Part shown: positions 1-6,634 of the stretch, in pieces
How positions within the stretch are numbered: position 1 is the first letter of the stretch
Layout: each line of letters starts with the position of its first letter
NCBI GenBank assembly: GCA_028690255.1
Contig: JAQVBP010000004.1
Span: 13,975 to 23,739, forward strand
Source of the DNA: Methanosarcinaceae archaeon
GTDB lineage: Archaea; Halobacteriota; Methanosarcinia; Methanosarcinales; Methanosarcinaceae
Reading direction: 5' to 3'
Length of the DNA: 9,765 bases
The notes under the pieces: generated by a model
What the model was told of the DNA's origin: nothing
Database searches by the model: none
Seen by the model: the letters and a program-made list of their open reading frames with translations, nothing else
Position numbers and translations under genes: made by a program

Positions 1-49
1 TGATTCACAAATGATTCACAAATGATTCACAAATGATTCACAAATGATT
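1..49 (+). repeat. 11-bp tandem direct repeat running into the first gene
   Basis: The unit ATGATTCACAA occurs as three perfect copies (11-21, 22-32, 33-43). It is preceded by a 10-base partial copy at the window edge and followed by ATGATT at 44-49, which forms the first two codons of the annotated gene. The array may continue upstream of the window. Because 11 is not a multiple of three, each ATG lies in a different frame, and each full unit reads as a four-codon mini-frame (M-I-H-K) closed by a TGA that overlaps the next ATG. The 11-bp period is close to one helical turn, so stacked protein-binding sites are possible. A further isolated ATTCACAA lies at 65-72, out of phase. Confidence 0.9.
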
Positions 50-1432
50 ACATTCTACAAACAAATTCACAATAGTAAAATAGCCGGTGAAAAATTGAGT
101 TATAGAAACACAAATAATAAAATACCTTACAAACTGATATTCGGTTTCATTTTTTTACTTCTCATAAGCACGACTTTATGCAGTTCCGGAGCCCTTGCTG
201 CGAGTAGTTCTCTTACTCAGCGTGGTCTGGAAAAGGGCCTGACTGTTGACCTGCTAAATCAGGACCCCGACCCCGTAAAACCCGGAGATATCTTTGAGAT
301 CCGCCTGGCTGTTCGGAACTCTGGCTATGAGGATATGAAAGACTGCATATTAACAATCGAAAACGAATACCCGTTCAAAGCCGTGCCAGGGGAAACGCTT
401 TCCCAAAATTTGGGCACCCTTGGAAGAAATTCAGAAGATGACGAGAGCAAGGTTGTCAAATTCAAGTTAAGAATTGACACTGATGTCAATGAGGGCAAAT
501 ATCCCTTATCTTTGCGCCTCTCCGCAAGGGGAAGCAAGAACAAATTTTCCATCACCAAGGATGTTTATATTGATATTGACAGTGAGTCAAATGCGGAAAT
601 CGAATACATCAGTCTGGAGAAACTGGTGCCCGGGAAAAAGACAAACCTTGTTTTCGGAATCAAGAACGTTGGAAATTCACCCCTGGAAAATGCGATGTTT
701 TCCTGGGAATGTTCAAAAGACGTGATCCTTCCCGTAGGTTCGAGTAACGTCAAGCACATCAATTTAATCGGGATTGATGAGACCGCAAACGTCACCTTTG
801 AGGTCCTGACAAACGTTAATACGGTCCCCGGACTGTATAAACTGGACATGGTCCTGACCTATGACGATATTGAGGAACTTAAGACGATCACGGAAGCCGG
901 AACGCTTGAAAACCAGAAGCGAAAAGAAATAAAAAGCAAAGCAGGAATCTACATCGGAGGCACAACCGATTTCGATGTTTCCTACATGGAACGCAACCCT
1001 TTTGGAGCCTACACCTTTTCAGTCTCGAATATAGGGAATAATAAGGCAAACTCTGTAAAAATAACCATTCCTTTGCAGGAAAACTGGACAGTTCAGGACG
1101 GTAGCAAGTCCGTGGTGCTCGGAAACCTCCAGAAGGGAGATTATACGATTGCGGATTTCAATATCAAACCGGCAGCCTACGGGGAAGAGTTCCCCCTCAA
1201 ATTTGAAATTCATTATACCTCAAGTGACGGCCAGAGACAGGTCGATGAAAAGGTAATATCCCTCTATGCCATGGAATACACCGCCCCTGCTGAAACCCCG
1301 GGCATGGAAACCTCTTCAGCATCCTCTTCAGCATCCTCTTTCCCGTACAAATACGTGCTTCTGGTATTGGTGGGAATTACAGGGATTGTGGCCTACAAAA
1401 AGTTCTACAAGAAAAGAAAAATGAACGAGTGA
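44..1432 (+). CDS. Secreted, membrane-anchored CARDB/COG1361-like surface protein
   Basis: Predicted extracytoplasmic protein of 462 residues that probably serves as the outer partner of the permease encoded just downstream. A basic n-region (K27, K30) and hydrophobic core (about 31-45) ending near A-L-A-A (50-53) look like a Sec signal peptide. The mature part reads as three beta-sandwich domains (roughly 65-178, 185-290 and 305-410). Motifs such as VRNSGYEDM, IKNVGNSPLENA and VSNIGNNKANSV are typical of CARDB/NEW3/COG1361 'S-layer-like' modules. A Ser/Ala-rich linker (about 413-433) leads to one membrane span (436-451) and a basic cytoplasmic tail (KKFYKKRK). The linker is encoded by a 12-bp in-frame repeat (1311-1334). 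The ATG at 44 lies inside a tandem repeat and lacks a ribosome-binding site. A TTG at 95 with GGTGA upstream would give 445 residues and a more ordinary signal peptide. The export and anchor topology is clear; the ligand is unknown. Confidence 0.85.
   Translation: MITFYKQIHNSKIAGEKLSYRNTNNKIPYKLIFGFIFLLLISTTLCSSGALAASSSLTQRGLEKGLTVDLLNQDPDPVKPGDIFEIRLAVRNSGYEDMKDCILTIENEYPFKAVPGETLSQNLGTLGRNSEDDESKVVKFKLRIDTDVNEGKYPLSLRLSARGSKNKFSITKDVYIDIDSESNAEIEYISLEKLVPGKKTNLVFGIKNVGNSPLENAMFSWECSKDVILPVGSSNVKHINLIGIDETANVTFEVLTNVNTVPGLYKLDMVLTYDDIEELKTITEAGTLENQKRKEIKSKAGIYIGGTTDFDVSYMERNPFGAYTFSVSNIGNNKANSVKITIPLQENWTVQDGSKSVVLGNLQKGDYTIADFNIKPAAYGEEFPLKFEIHYTSSDGQRQVDEKVISLYAMEYTAPAETPGMETSSASSSASSFPYKYVLLVLVGITGIVAYKKFYKKRKMNE
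86..97 (+). promoter_or_regulatory. Alternative ribosome-binding site and TTG start for the first gene
   Basis: GGTGA at 86-90 is followed after 4 nt by TTG at 95-97, in frame with the gene that begins at 44. A start here removes the 17 residues upstream of the signal peptide. No comparable Shine-Dalgarno match precedes the ATG at 44, whose upstream sequence is only the 11-bp repeat. This is inferred from sequence only; leaderless initiation at 44 remains possible. Confidence 0.45.
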
Positions 1433-1469
1433 GTTCGGTGGGACCGGTTAAGTTAAAGGGTCTGATGTA

Positions 1470-2807
1470 ATGAAACCTGCAAAAATACTCAGGATTGCTT
1501 TTAATATGGTCAAAGCCAACAAACTGCGGAGCTGGCTGACCATCATAGGGGTAATCATTGGCATTGCTTCGGTAATGGCCATCGTTACAACCGGAGAATA
1601 TTTTGAGAACCAGGTAACTGAAACCCTTGAAGGCCTGGGGGGGGACACGATCACGATCGTGGCCTCGACCCCTTTTAATGTGATGGAATTCGATGAAGTG
1701 TCCGTGGAAGTTGAGGGAGGGTCCGGGGAAGGCGAGAAAGATGAATCCGACAACGGGGAGGAGGATGACTCCGTATATAGGGAACCGGAAAGAGCGGAAC
1801 TCACAAAAAAAGATCTGTTTACCCTTCGGCGTATTCCGGGAATCGAGTACATTAACGTTAATGTAGAGAGCGGCACGGAGCTTGAATTCGGAGGCAAGAA
1901 GACCTATGTTTATGTAAAAGGTGTGGACCCTCGGGTCTGGCCCGAGCTTACGAAGAAAAAAATCAAAGAAGGGAGGATGCTCAAACCCGGGGACCGGGCC
2001 GTTGTGCTCATATCCGAGGAACTTGCCCATGAAGAGGCCCTGGAAAGGGAGATCAGGGTTAATCAAATGGTTCTCTTAAGCGGCAGAACCTACCGGGTAA
2101 TCGGGATCCTGGCAAAAGACGAAGGACTTCTGGGTGGTCTCTCGGGCATGTTCGGGAACAGCATCTACACACCCTATGAGGAGGTTTATTCTCTCAGGGA
2201 AAATGATGAGTATGCCTCTGAAAGGGATCATGACGTCTATGATTCCATCGAGGTTAAACTCTACAAAGATGCGGACTACGACATCACTCTCACGGAAATC
2301 GAGGATAAGCTGAGAATCTCCCGAAAGGTTGACGAAAAGACCCAGGACTTTTATGTGAACTCTATGAAAGAAGCTGTTGAGAGTACCCGGAATTTAATAA
2401 ACGGACTTACGGCTTTCCTGGCCTTTATCGCAGGAATATCCCTTCTTGTGGGTTCCACCGGAATTGCCAATACCATGTTCACCTCTGTTCTGGAAAAGAC
2501 CAAAGAGATAGGAATCATGAAGGCAATAGGGGCCCGTAACAGTGATATCCGTATGATCTTCCTGTGCAACGCAGCCCTGATCGGGCTTGTAGGGGGAATC
2601 ATAGGCATCCTGCTGGGGACTGCGGCCGTACAGGTTATTCTTTTCCTGATCGCAACGAAAATGAAGGTTCCCTTTGAGTTTGCGCTCAGTATAAAAGGGA
2701 CTCTCGTAGCGACTCTCGTCTCAGTAATAGTAGGGTTGATCGCAGGTTATATCCCGGCAAAGAATGCCTCGGAACTGAACCCTGTGGACGCTTTGAGATA
2801 TGAGTGA
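1470..2807 (+). CDS. MacB/FtsX-type ABC transporter permease
   Basis: Predicted 445-residue membrane subunit of a MacB/LolC-like ABC system. These couple ATP hydrolysis in the cytoplasm to movement of an extracytoplasmic substrate rather than forming a simple channel. The N-terminus (KANKLRSWLTIIGVIIGIAS, 15-34) is the characteristic first membrane span of MacB_PCD proteins. A large extracytoplasmic domain (about 45-305) follows. The FtsX domain has spans at about 311-333, 364-395 and 408-430, the conserved LEKTKEIGIMKAIGA segment (341-355) that faces the ATPase, and the usual C-terminal NPVDALRYE. Length is normal for the family. An acidic Gly/Glu/Asp-rich insertion occupies about 79-100. 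It starts 37 nt after the surface-protein gene, with AAAGGG at 1455-1460 as a weak ribosome-binding site, so co-transcription is likely. No ATPase gene is visible; one may lie upstream or elsewhere. Confidence 0.92.
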   Translation: MKPAKILRIAFNMVKANKLRSWLTIIGVIIGIASVMAIVTTGEYFENQVTETLEGLGGDTITIVASTPFNVMEFDEVSVEVEGGSGEGEKDESDNGEEDDSVYREPERAELTKKDLFTLRRIPGIEYINVNVESGTELEFGGKKTYVYVKGVDPRVWPELTKKKIKEGRMLKPGDRAVVLISEELAHEEALEREIRVNQMVLLSGRTYRVIGILAKDEGLLGGLSGMFGNSIYTPYEEVYSLRENDEYASERDHDVYDSIEVKLYKDADYDITLTEIEDKLRISRKVDEKTQDFYVNSMKEAVESTRNLINGLTAFLAFIAGISLLVGSTGIANTMFTSVLEKTKEIGIMKAIGARNSDIRMIFLCNAALIGLVGGIIGILLGTAAVQVILFLIATKMKVPFEFALSIKGTLVATLVSVIVGLIAGYIPAKNASELNPVDALRYE

Positions 2808-2856
2808 TTGCTCCAAGGCTAAAGTCGTGGAGATTCTTTCCTTTTCCTCCTTAGGT

Positions 2857-2882
2857 ATGAAAGTGCGTTCAAGCACTTTCAT
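2857..2882 (+). terminator. Perfect 10-bp hairpin after the permease gene
   Basis: ATGAAAGTGC (2857-2866) and GCACTTTCAT (2873-2882) are perfect reverse complements with a 6-nt loop. The hairpin sits 50 nt after the permease stop and is followed by T-rich sequence (TTATTTGTGTCTGTTTCT). This suggests an end for the two-gene transcript, by termination or by 3'-end protection. The dyad itself is certain; its function is inferred. Confidence 0.6.
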
Positions 2883-2918
2883 TTATTTGTGTCTGTTTCT
2901 CGAAGAGTTTCATGTGTG

Positions 2919-2943
2919 TTTTTTCTCCTTTTTTCCTTTATTT
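2919..2943 (+). terminator. T-rich tract, probable archaeal termination signal
   Basis: Two runs of six T (2919-2924 and 2929-2934) lie in a pyrimidine-rich stretch that extends to about 2995. Archaeal RNA polymerase is known to stop at such U-rich segments without needing a hairpin. Together with the hairpin at 2857-2882 this separates the permease unit from the kinase gene. I see no gene or structured RNA in the rest of 2808-3000. Confidence 0.5.
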
Positions 2944-3027
2944 ATACATTTTATTCCATTAATTAGCCCTCTTCTTCCCCCACTTCTTCATTAAGTAATC
3001 GAAATGTATATACATATAATAATTATA

Positions 3028-3035
3028 TTATATAT
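3028..3035 (+). promoter_or_regulatory. Candidate TATA box of the histidine kinase gene
   Basis: TTATATAT lies in a strongly AT-rich block (3004-3036) that also holds the palindromes ATGTATATACAT (3004-3015) and ATATAAT-A-ATTATAT (3014-3028). With usual archaeal spacing, transcription would begin near 3055-3060, leaving a leader of about 50 nt. The exact TATA position is uncertain because several similar octamers overlap. Confidence 0.45.
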
Positions 3036-3042
3036 GATAGAA

Positions 3043-3060
3043 ATATTCTAAAAAGAATAT
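3043..3060. promoter_or_regulatory. 18-bp dyad, candidate operator before the kinase gene
   Basis: ATATTCT (3043-3049), AAAA, AGAATAT (3054-3060) form a perfect 7-4-7 inverted repeat. It lies immediately downstream of the best TATA candidate and covers the predicted transcription start, a position where a bound protein would block archaeal initiation. No regulator gene is adjacent, so the binding protein is unknown. AT-rich surroundings raise the chance of coincidence. Confidence 0.4.
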
Positions 3061-3097
3061 CCGTATATTAAGATTACAGGCCCTTTTTTTCAAAAAC

Positions 3098-3102
3098 AGG
3101 TG
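3098..3102 (+). promoter_or_regulatory. Ribosome-binding site of the kinase gene
   Basis: AGGTG lies 6 nt before the ATG at 3109 and fixes this start. A seven-T run (3084-3090) sits just upstream in the leader. Confidence 0.7.
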
Positions 3103-3108
3103 CAATAA

Positions 3109-6100
3109 ATGGACATCCGGAAAACAAATGAGTTTGTTGCCATGCTTCTTGACAGCAGCCTTGAAGGGTTGTGTATAATTAGCAGCGGAGGCTGGATTGA
3201 GGCCGCAAACGAGCTTTTTTTTGCCACTACCGGCCTGGCCCGGAAAAGTCTTACGGAAAAATATCTGGATGAACTGGCTGTTTTAGATAAAAACGGAGCC
3301 GAAATTGACCTGCTTAACCTGCTTGAAGAGGAGTTTCCTGAAGACCTGGAAGCAGACATAATAACCGAAAGGGGGGCAAAAAAGGAAGTTCTTTTCAGCT
3401 TCAAGAAGCTGAAGTTTGAGGGAGGATTGAAGTATTGTATTTTTGTAAAAGGACAGAACAGAACCCGGCTTGGAAAAGAGAACTCATTAATAAATATGAA
3501 CCAGGGACTAAAAGAAAACCTGACAATCGAGGAGATCTGTGCCTGTCCTGTATTCAGGAAATTCCGGGTAGGTATGGCCCTGGTAAGTATAGCTGGTAAA
3601 TTGCTCGGGGTAAACCCGACATTATGTAAAATATCAGGTTATTCCGAACCCGAGTTACTGGGACAGGACTTCTATCAGACTCTGTTTCCGGAAAAACCGA
3701 ATTCGGATTTTGAGCTGTTTAAAGAAACTACTCATAATCCGGACGGGACCCTGCATTTCGAAAACTGCTGCGTTCAAAAAGACGGAACCCCTATCTGGAC
3801 CAGGGGCCTGGCCTTTCCTGTCCGGGATCGTGAAAACCGGATCCTGTATTTTGTTTTTCAGGTAGAAAATATCGATGAGCAGAAAAAAGCTCTGCTTGAG
3901 TTTGAAGCATCCCGGAAAAAAATAACTGCAATATTTGAAAATATCGATACCGGTTTCACCATAAATGAGATCGGAGGCTGCTTCCTGGAGGTCAACGGAA
4001 AGACATGTGATTTTCTGGGTTACAGCCGGGATGAACTGCTCCGGATGAGCCCCTATGATATAGTGCCTCCGGAAACCGGGGCGTGTTTCTCCGGATTTTC
4101 GAAGGAACTGATGCAAAGAAAGCGCATTGTCTCCGAGGGTTCGGTTCTTAACAGGGGAGGGAGACGCATTCCGGCTGAGTTCAGCTTACAGCTTATTGAA
4201 TACGGGGGCAAAAAAGCTGTACTTTGCGTAACCAGAGACCTGAGTGAACGTAAAATCGCAGAAAAGGCCAGGAGGGAATCTGAAAACAAGTTTAGAGTCC
4301 TTTTTGAAAATGCAAGTGACGGAATTTCCCTTCATGACCTGAATGGCCGTTTTTTTGAAGTAAACAGGGTGGTTTGTGAACAGACCGGCTATAGTCGGGA
4401 AGAACTGCTCCGGATGAGTCCCGAAAACATTGATAAGGATAAATATATTGCAAAAGAGAAAATTGAAGAAATCCTCCGGAAAGGCCACGCTGTCTTTGAA
4501 GCGGAAGCAGTAAGGAAGGACGGAAACATAGTTCCTCTTGAAATCAACAGCCGGATCATTGAATACGGAGGTAAAAAAGCCCTGTTAAGTGTCAGCCGCG
4601 ATATTACCGAACGCAAAAAGGCCGACGCGGCTCTCCGGGAAAAGGTTCAGTTCCTGAAAACCCTGCTGAACACCATCCCGGCTCCCGTTTACTATAAAGA
4701 CCTGAATGGAAAATATCAGGATTTCAATGAACTCTTTGCCAGTAAGGTTATAGGCCTTCCGAAAGAGGAAATTCTGGGGCATAGCGTGGAGGAATTTTCG
4801 GAAGCAATTCCGGAAGATCTGGCTTCTTTTTACAGGCAAATGGACATAGAATTGTTTGAGAGAGGGGGCTCACAATTTTACGAAGGAAAAATCATCTGCT
4901 CTAACAGAAAAGAGAGGGATTTCTTTTTCAGTAAAGCCACATACGAAGACGCGAGCGGAAATATGGCGGGGCTTGTCGGGGTAATGCTGGATATAACCGA
5001 CCTCAGGCAGGCTGAAGTGACTCTCCGGGAAAAGTTGCAGTTTTTAAACACTCTGCTTGATACCATCCCGACCCCTGTTTTTTACAAGGACATCGAGGGA
5101 AGGTATCAGGGTTGCAATGAACTCTTTGCCAGCAGGATCATAGGCCTTCCGAAAGAAGAAATTATAGAGCGTACCGTGCATGAGTTCCCGGCAATAATTC
5201 CGAATAAGTTTGCTTCCTTCTACGAGGAAATGGATATAAAGCTGCTGGAGGGGGGAGGCACGCAGGTTTATGAAGGAGTGGTCAGGTGTGCAGACGGCAG
5301 AGAGCGGAATTTCTTTTTCAGTAAGGCCGTATACGAGGACGCTTCCGGTAAAATGGCAGGGCTTGTCGGGGTGATGCTGGATATTACCGAGCGAAAACAG
5401 GTTGAAGAAGACTTGCAAATTAAAAATACCGCAGTGGAATCTTCAATCAGTGGCATAGCCTTTGCCGATCTTAAAGGAAAACTGACTTATGCGAACCCTT
5501 CTTTCCTGAAATTATGGGGCTATGGGGATAAAAACGATGTTCTGGGAAAAAGTAGTTCATGTCTCTGGGAAGACCTGAAAAAAGCTAAAATAACTTACAG
5601 CAAACTGTATTTGAAAGGGCACTGGGAAGGAGACCTGCTTGCCAGGAAAAAAGACGGGACCTTATTTGATGTCTACCTTTCAACAAACCTGCTCAGAGAT
5701 AAGAAGGGGGATGCCATAGGGATAATGGGTTCCTTTAATGATATTACCCGGAGGAAAAAGACAGAGGACGCTTTACTTGAAGCAAAGCTGAATGCCGAAG
5801 CCGCTAACCGGGCCAAGAGTGAGTTTTTAGCCACCATGAGCCATGAACTCCGGACCCCCCTGAATGCCGTAATAGGTTTTTCGGACCTGCTATTAAGCCA
5901 GAACTTCGGGACCCTTAATGAAAGGCAGTTAAAATATGCCGACAATATCTCGAAGAGCGGAAAGCATCTCCTGAAGCTGATCAATGACATTCTTGACCTC
6001 TCAAAAGTTGAAGCCGGGATGGCAGAACTTGACTGTGAGGTTTTTTCCATCTCAGATGCAATTGATGAAGTGAAAACAATGCTGATGCCCAGGTCATCTC

Positions 6101-6498
6101 TGAAAAATATTTCGATTATCCCCAGGTTCAGTCCGAAGTCAGCCATTTTGAGGGCTGACAGAACCCGATTTAAACAGATTTTATATAATCTGGTAGGCAA
6201 TGCTCTGAAATTCACGCCTGACGGGGGTACGATTAGCATTTCCGCCTCCGTTTCGGGGAAACTGGCTCTGATCAGTGTTGAAGACCATGGGATTGGAATC
6301 CCTGAAACGGAACTTCAAAATATTTTTCTTCCTTTCGTTCAGCTTGAAAAATTTGAGTCCAGGGAGCAGGCCGGAGCGGGCCTGGGGCTTGCACTTGTCA
6401 AACGTTTTGTGGAAATGCACGGGGGGGAAGTCAAAGTTAAGTCAGAACCGGGAAAAGGAAGCATTTTCACGTTTACCATTCCCGTGGTAGACGGATGA
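3109..6498 (+). CDS. Large soluble multi-PAS sensor histidine kinase
   Basis: A 1129-residue histidine kinase that should autophosphorylate in response to a small-molecule, redox or other PAS-sensed signal and pass the phosphate to a separate response regulator. PAS-like modules lie at about 8-118 (divergent), 150-256, 273-382, 395-503, 514-633, 644-763 and 772-882. Several end in the usual D-I/L-[ST]-ERK linker, followed by helical connectors. The HisKA domain (about 902-968) carries the phospho-acceptor H912 in SHELRTPLN. The HATPase domain (about 1013-1126) has the N-box NLVGNALKF (N1027, N1031), the G1 motif DHGIGIP (D1059) and the G2 motif GAGLGL (1089-1094), so the catalytic core looks intact. 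There is no signal peptide, membrane span or receiver domain, which implies a cytoplasmic kinase. No response regulator is encoded nearby. No haem or flavin ligand can be assigned from sequence. Modules five and six are a tandem duplication. Confidence 0.95.
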   Translation: MDIRKTNEFVAMLLDSSLEGLCIISSGGWIEAANELFFATTGLARKSLTEKYLDELAVLDKNGAEIDLLNLLEEEFPEDLEADIITERGAKKEVLFSFKKLKFEGGLKYCIFVKGQNRTRLGKENSLINMNQGLKENLTIEEICACPVFRKFRVGMALVSIAGKLLGVNPTLCKISGYSEPELLGQDFYQTLFPEKPNSDFELFKETTHNPDGTLHFENCCVQKDGTPIWTRGLAFPVRDRENRILYFVFQVENIDEQKKALLEFEASRKKITAIFENIDTGFTINEIGGCFLEVNGKTCDFLGYSRDELLRMSPYDIVPPETGACFSGFSKELMQRKRIVSEGSVLNRGGRRIPAEFSLQLIEYGGKKAVLCVTRDLSERKIAEKARRESENKFRVLFENASDGISLHDLNGRFFEVNRVVCEQTGYSREELLRMSPENIDKDKYIAKEKIEEILRKGHAVFEAEAVRKDGNIVPLEINSRIIEYGGKKALLSVSRDITERKKADAALREKVQFLKTLLNTIPAPVYYKDLNGKYQDFNELFASKVIGLPKEEILGHSVEEFSEAIPEDLASFYRQMDIELFERGGSQFYEGKIICSNRKERDFFFSKATYEDASGNMAGLVGVMLDITDLRQAEVTLREKLQFLNTLLDTIPTPVFYKDIEGRYQGCNELFASRIIGLPKEEIIERTVHEFPAIIPNKFASFYEEMDIKLLEGGGTQVYEGVVRCADGRERNFFFSKAVYEDASGKMAGLVGVMLDITERKQVEEDLQIKNTAVESSISGIAFADLKGKLTYANPSFLKLWGYGDKNDVLGKSSSCLWEDLKKAKITYSKLYLKGHWEGDLLARKKDGTLFDVYLSTNLLRDKKGDAIGIMGSFNDITRRKKTEDALLEAKLNAEAANRAKSEFLATMSHELRTPLNAVIGFSDLLLSQNFGTLNERQLKYADNISKSGKHLLKLINDILDLSKVEAGMAELDCEVFSISDAIDEVKTMLMPRSSLKNISIIPRFSPKSAILRADRTRFKQILYNLVGNALKFTPDGGTISISASVSGKLALISVEDHGIGIPETELQNIFLPFVQLEKFESREQAGAGLGLALVKRFVEMHGGEVKVKSEPGKGSIFTFTIPVVDG
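4633..5412 (+). repeat. Tandem duplication of a 390-bp PAS-encoding unit within the kinase gene
   Basis: Residues 509-638 (4633-5022) and 639-768 (5023-5412) align without gaps over 130 positions. About 84 are identical by hand count, including the LREK start, the GLPKEE segment and the AGLVGVMLDIT end. Stretches such as the codons for GLVGVMLDIT and NELFAS are also nearly identical as DNA. Modules three and four share a second, weaker similarity (GYSR[DE]ELLRMSP at residues 304 and 427; IEYGGKKA at 363 and 484), suggesting repeated duplication of sensor modules. Confidence 0.88.
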
Positions 6499-6508
6499 GG
6501 CTTTAACA

Positions 6509-6557
6509 GGCCCGTGAAAGGGGCCGCCGTCCTCAAAATTCCCGGGTTTTACGGGAA
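6509..6557 (+). terminator. Two GC-rich hairpins after the kinase gene
   Basis: GGCCC (6509-6513) pairs with GGGCC (6521-6525) across a 7-nt loop. TTCCCG (6539-6544) pairs with CGGGAA (6552-6557) across GGTTTTA. Both lie within 60 nt of the kinase stop codon (6496-6498). The following sequence is A/T-rich (AAATTCTTATTT) but has no long T run. They are plausible 3'-end structures for the kinase transcript; termination is an inference. Confidence 0.4.
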
Positions 6558-6563
6558 AAATTC

Positions 6564-6573
6564 TTATTTAATA
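6564..6573 (+). promoter_or_regulatory. Possible TATA element of the membrane metalloprotease-like gene
   Basis: TTATTTAATA is the only A/T-rich block in the 136-nt gap. A transcript starting about 25 nt further would leave a leader of roughly 40 nt before the TTG at 6635. That leader is rich in GGGCC and GGCC words that could fold (for example GGCCTTTT at 6593-6600 with AAAA and GGCC just downstream). The match to an archaeal TATA consensus is moderate. Confidence 0.3.
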
Positions 6574-6634
6574 AAGTCATAATGTATGGGCGGGCCTTTT
6601 ATGAAAACAGGGCCAATAAGCCCGGGGTCAAAAA

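Noticed and set aside
1..49. CRISPR array
   Set aside because: The 11-bp units are directly adjacent without spacers and far too short for CRISPR repeats.
1377..2066. Long minus-strand open frame (229 codons) opposite the permease gene
   Set aside because: It lies wholly antisense to a well-recognised FtsX protein, has no family resemblance, is rich in Phe, Pro, Gly and Tyr, and has no ribosome-binding site or promoter; it mirrors the codon bias of the plus strand.
2800..2994. 64-codon plus-strand frame overlapping the permease stop by ATGA
   Set aside because: Its second half is Phe/Leu/Pro run-on from pyrimidine-rich non-coding DNA and it reads straight through the hairpin at 2857-2882; no protein character.
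3004..3028. AT palindromes ATGTATATACAT and ATATAAT-A-ATTATAT as separate operators
   Set aside because: In a block made almost only of A and T such palindromes arise easily; they more likely reflect the promoter's TATA-rich character.
5673..6239. Minus-strand frame of 188 codons opposite the kinase HisKA/HATPase region
   Set aside because: Serine- and arginine-rich antisense shadow of strongly conserved kinase motifs.
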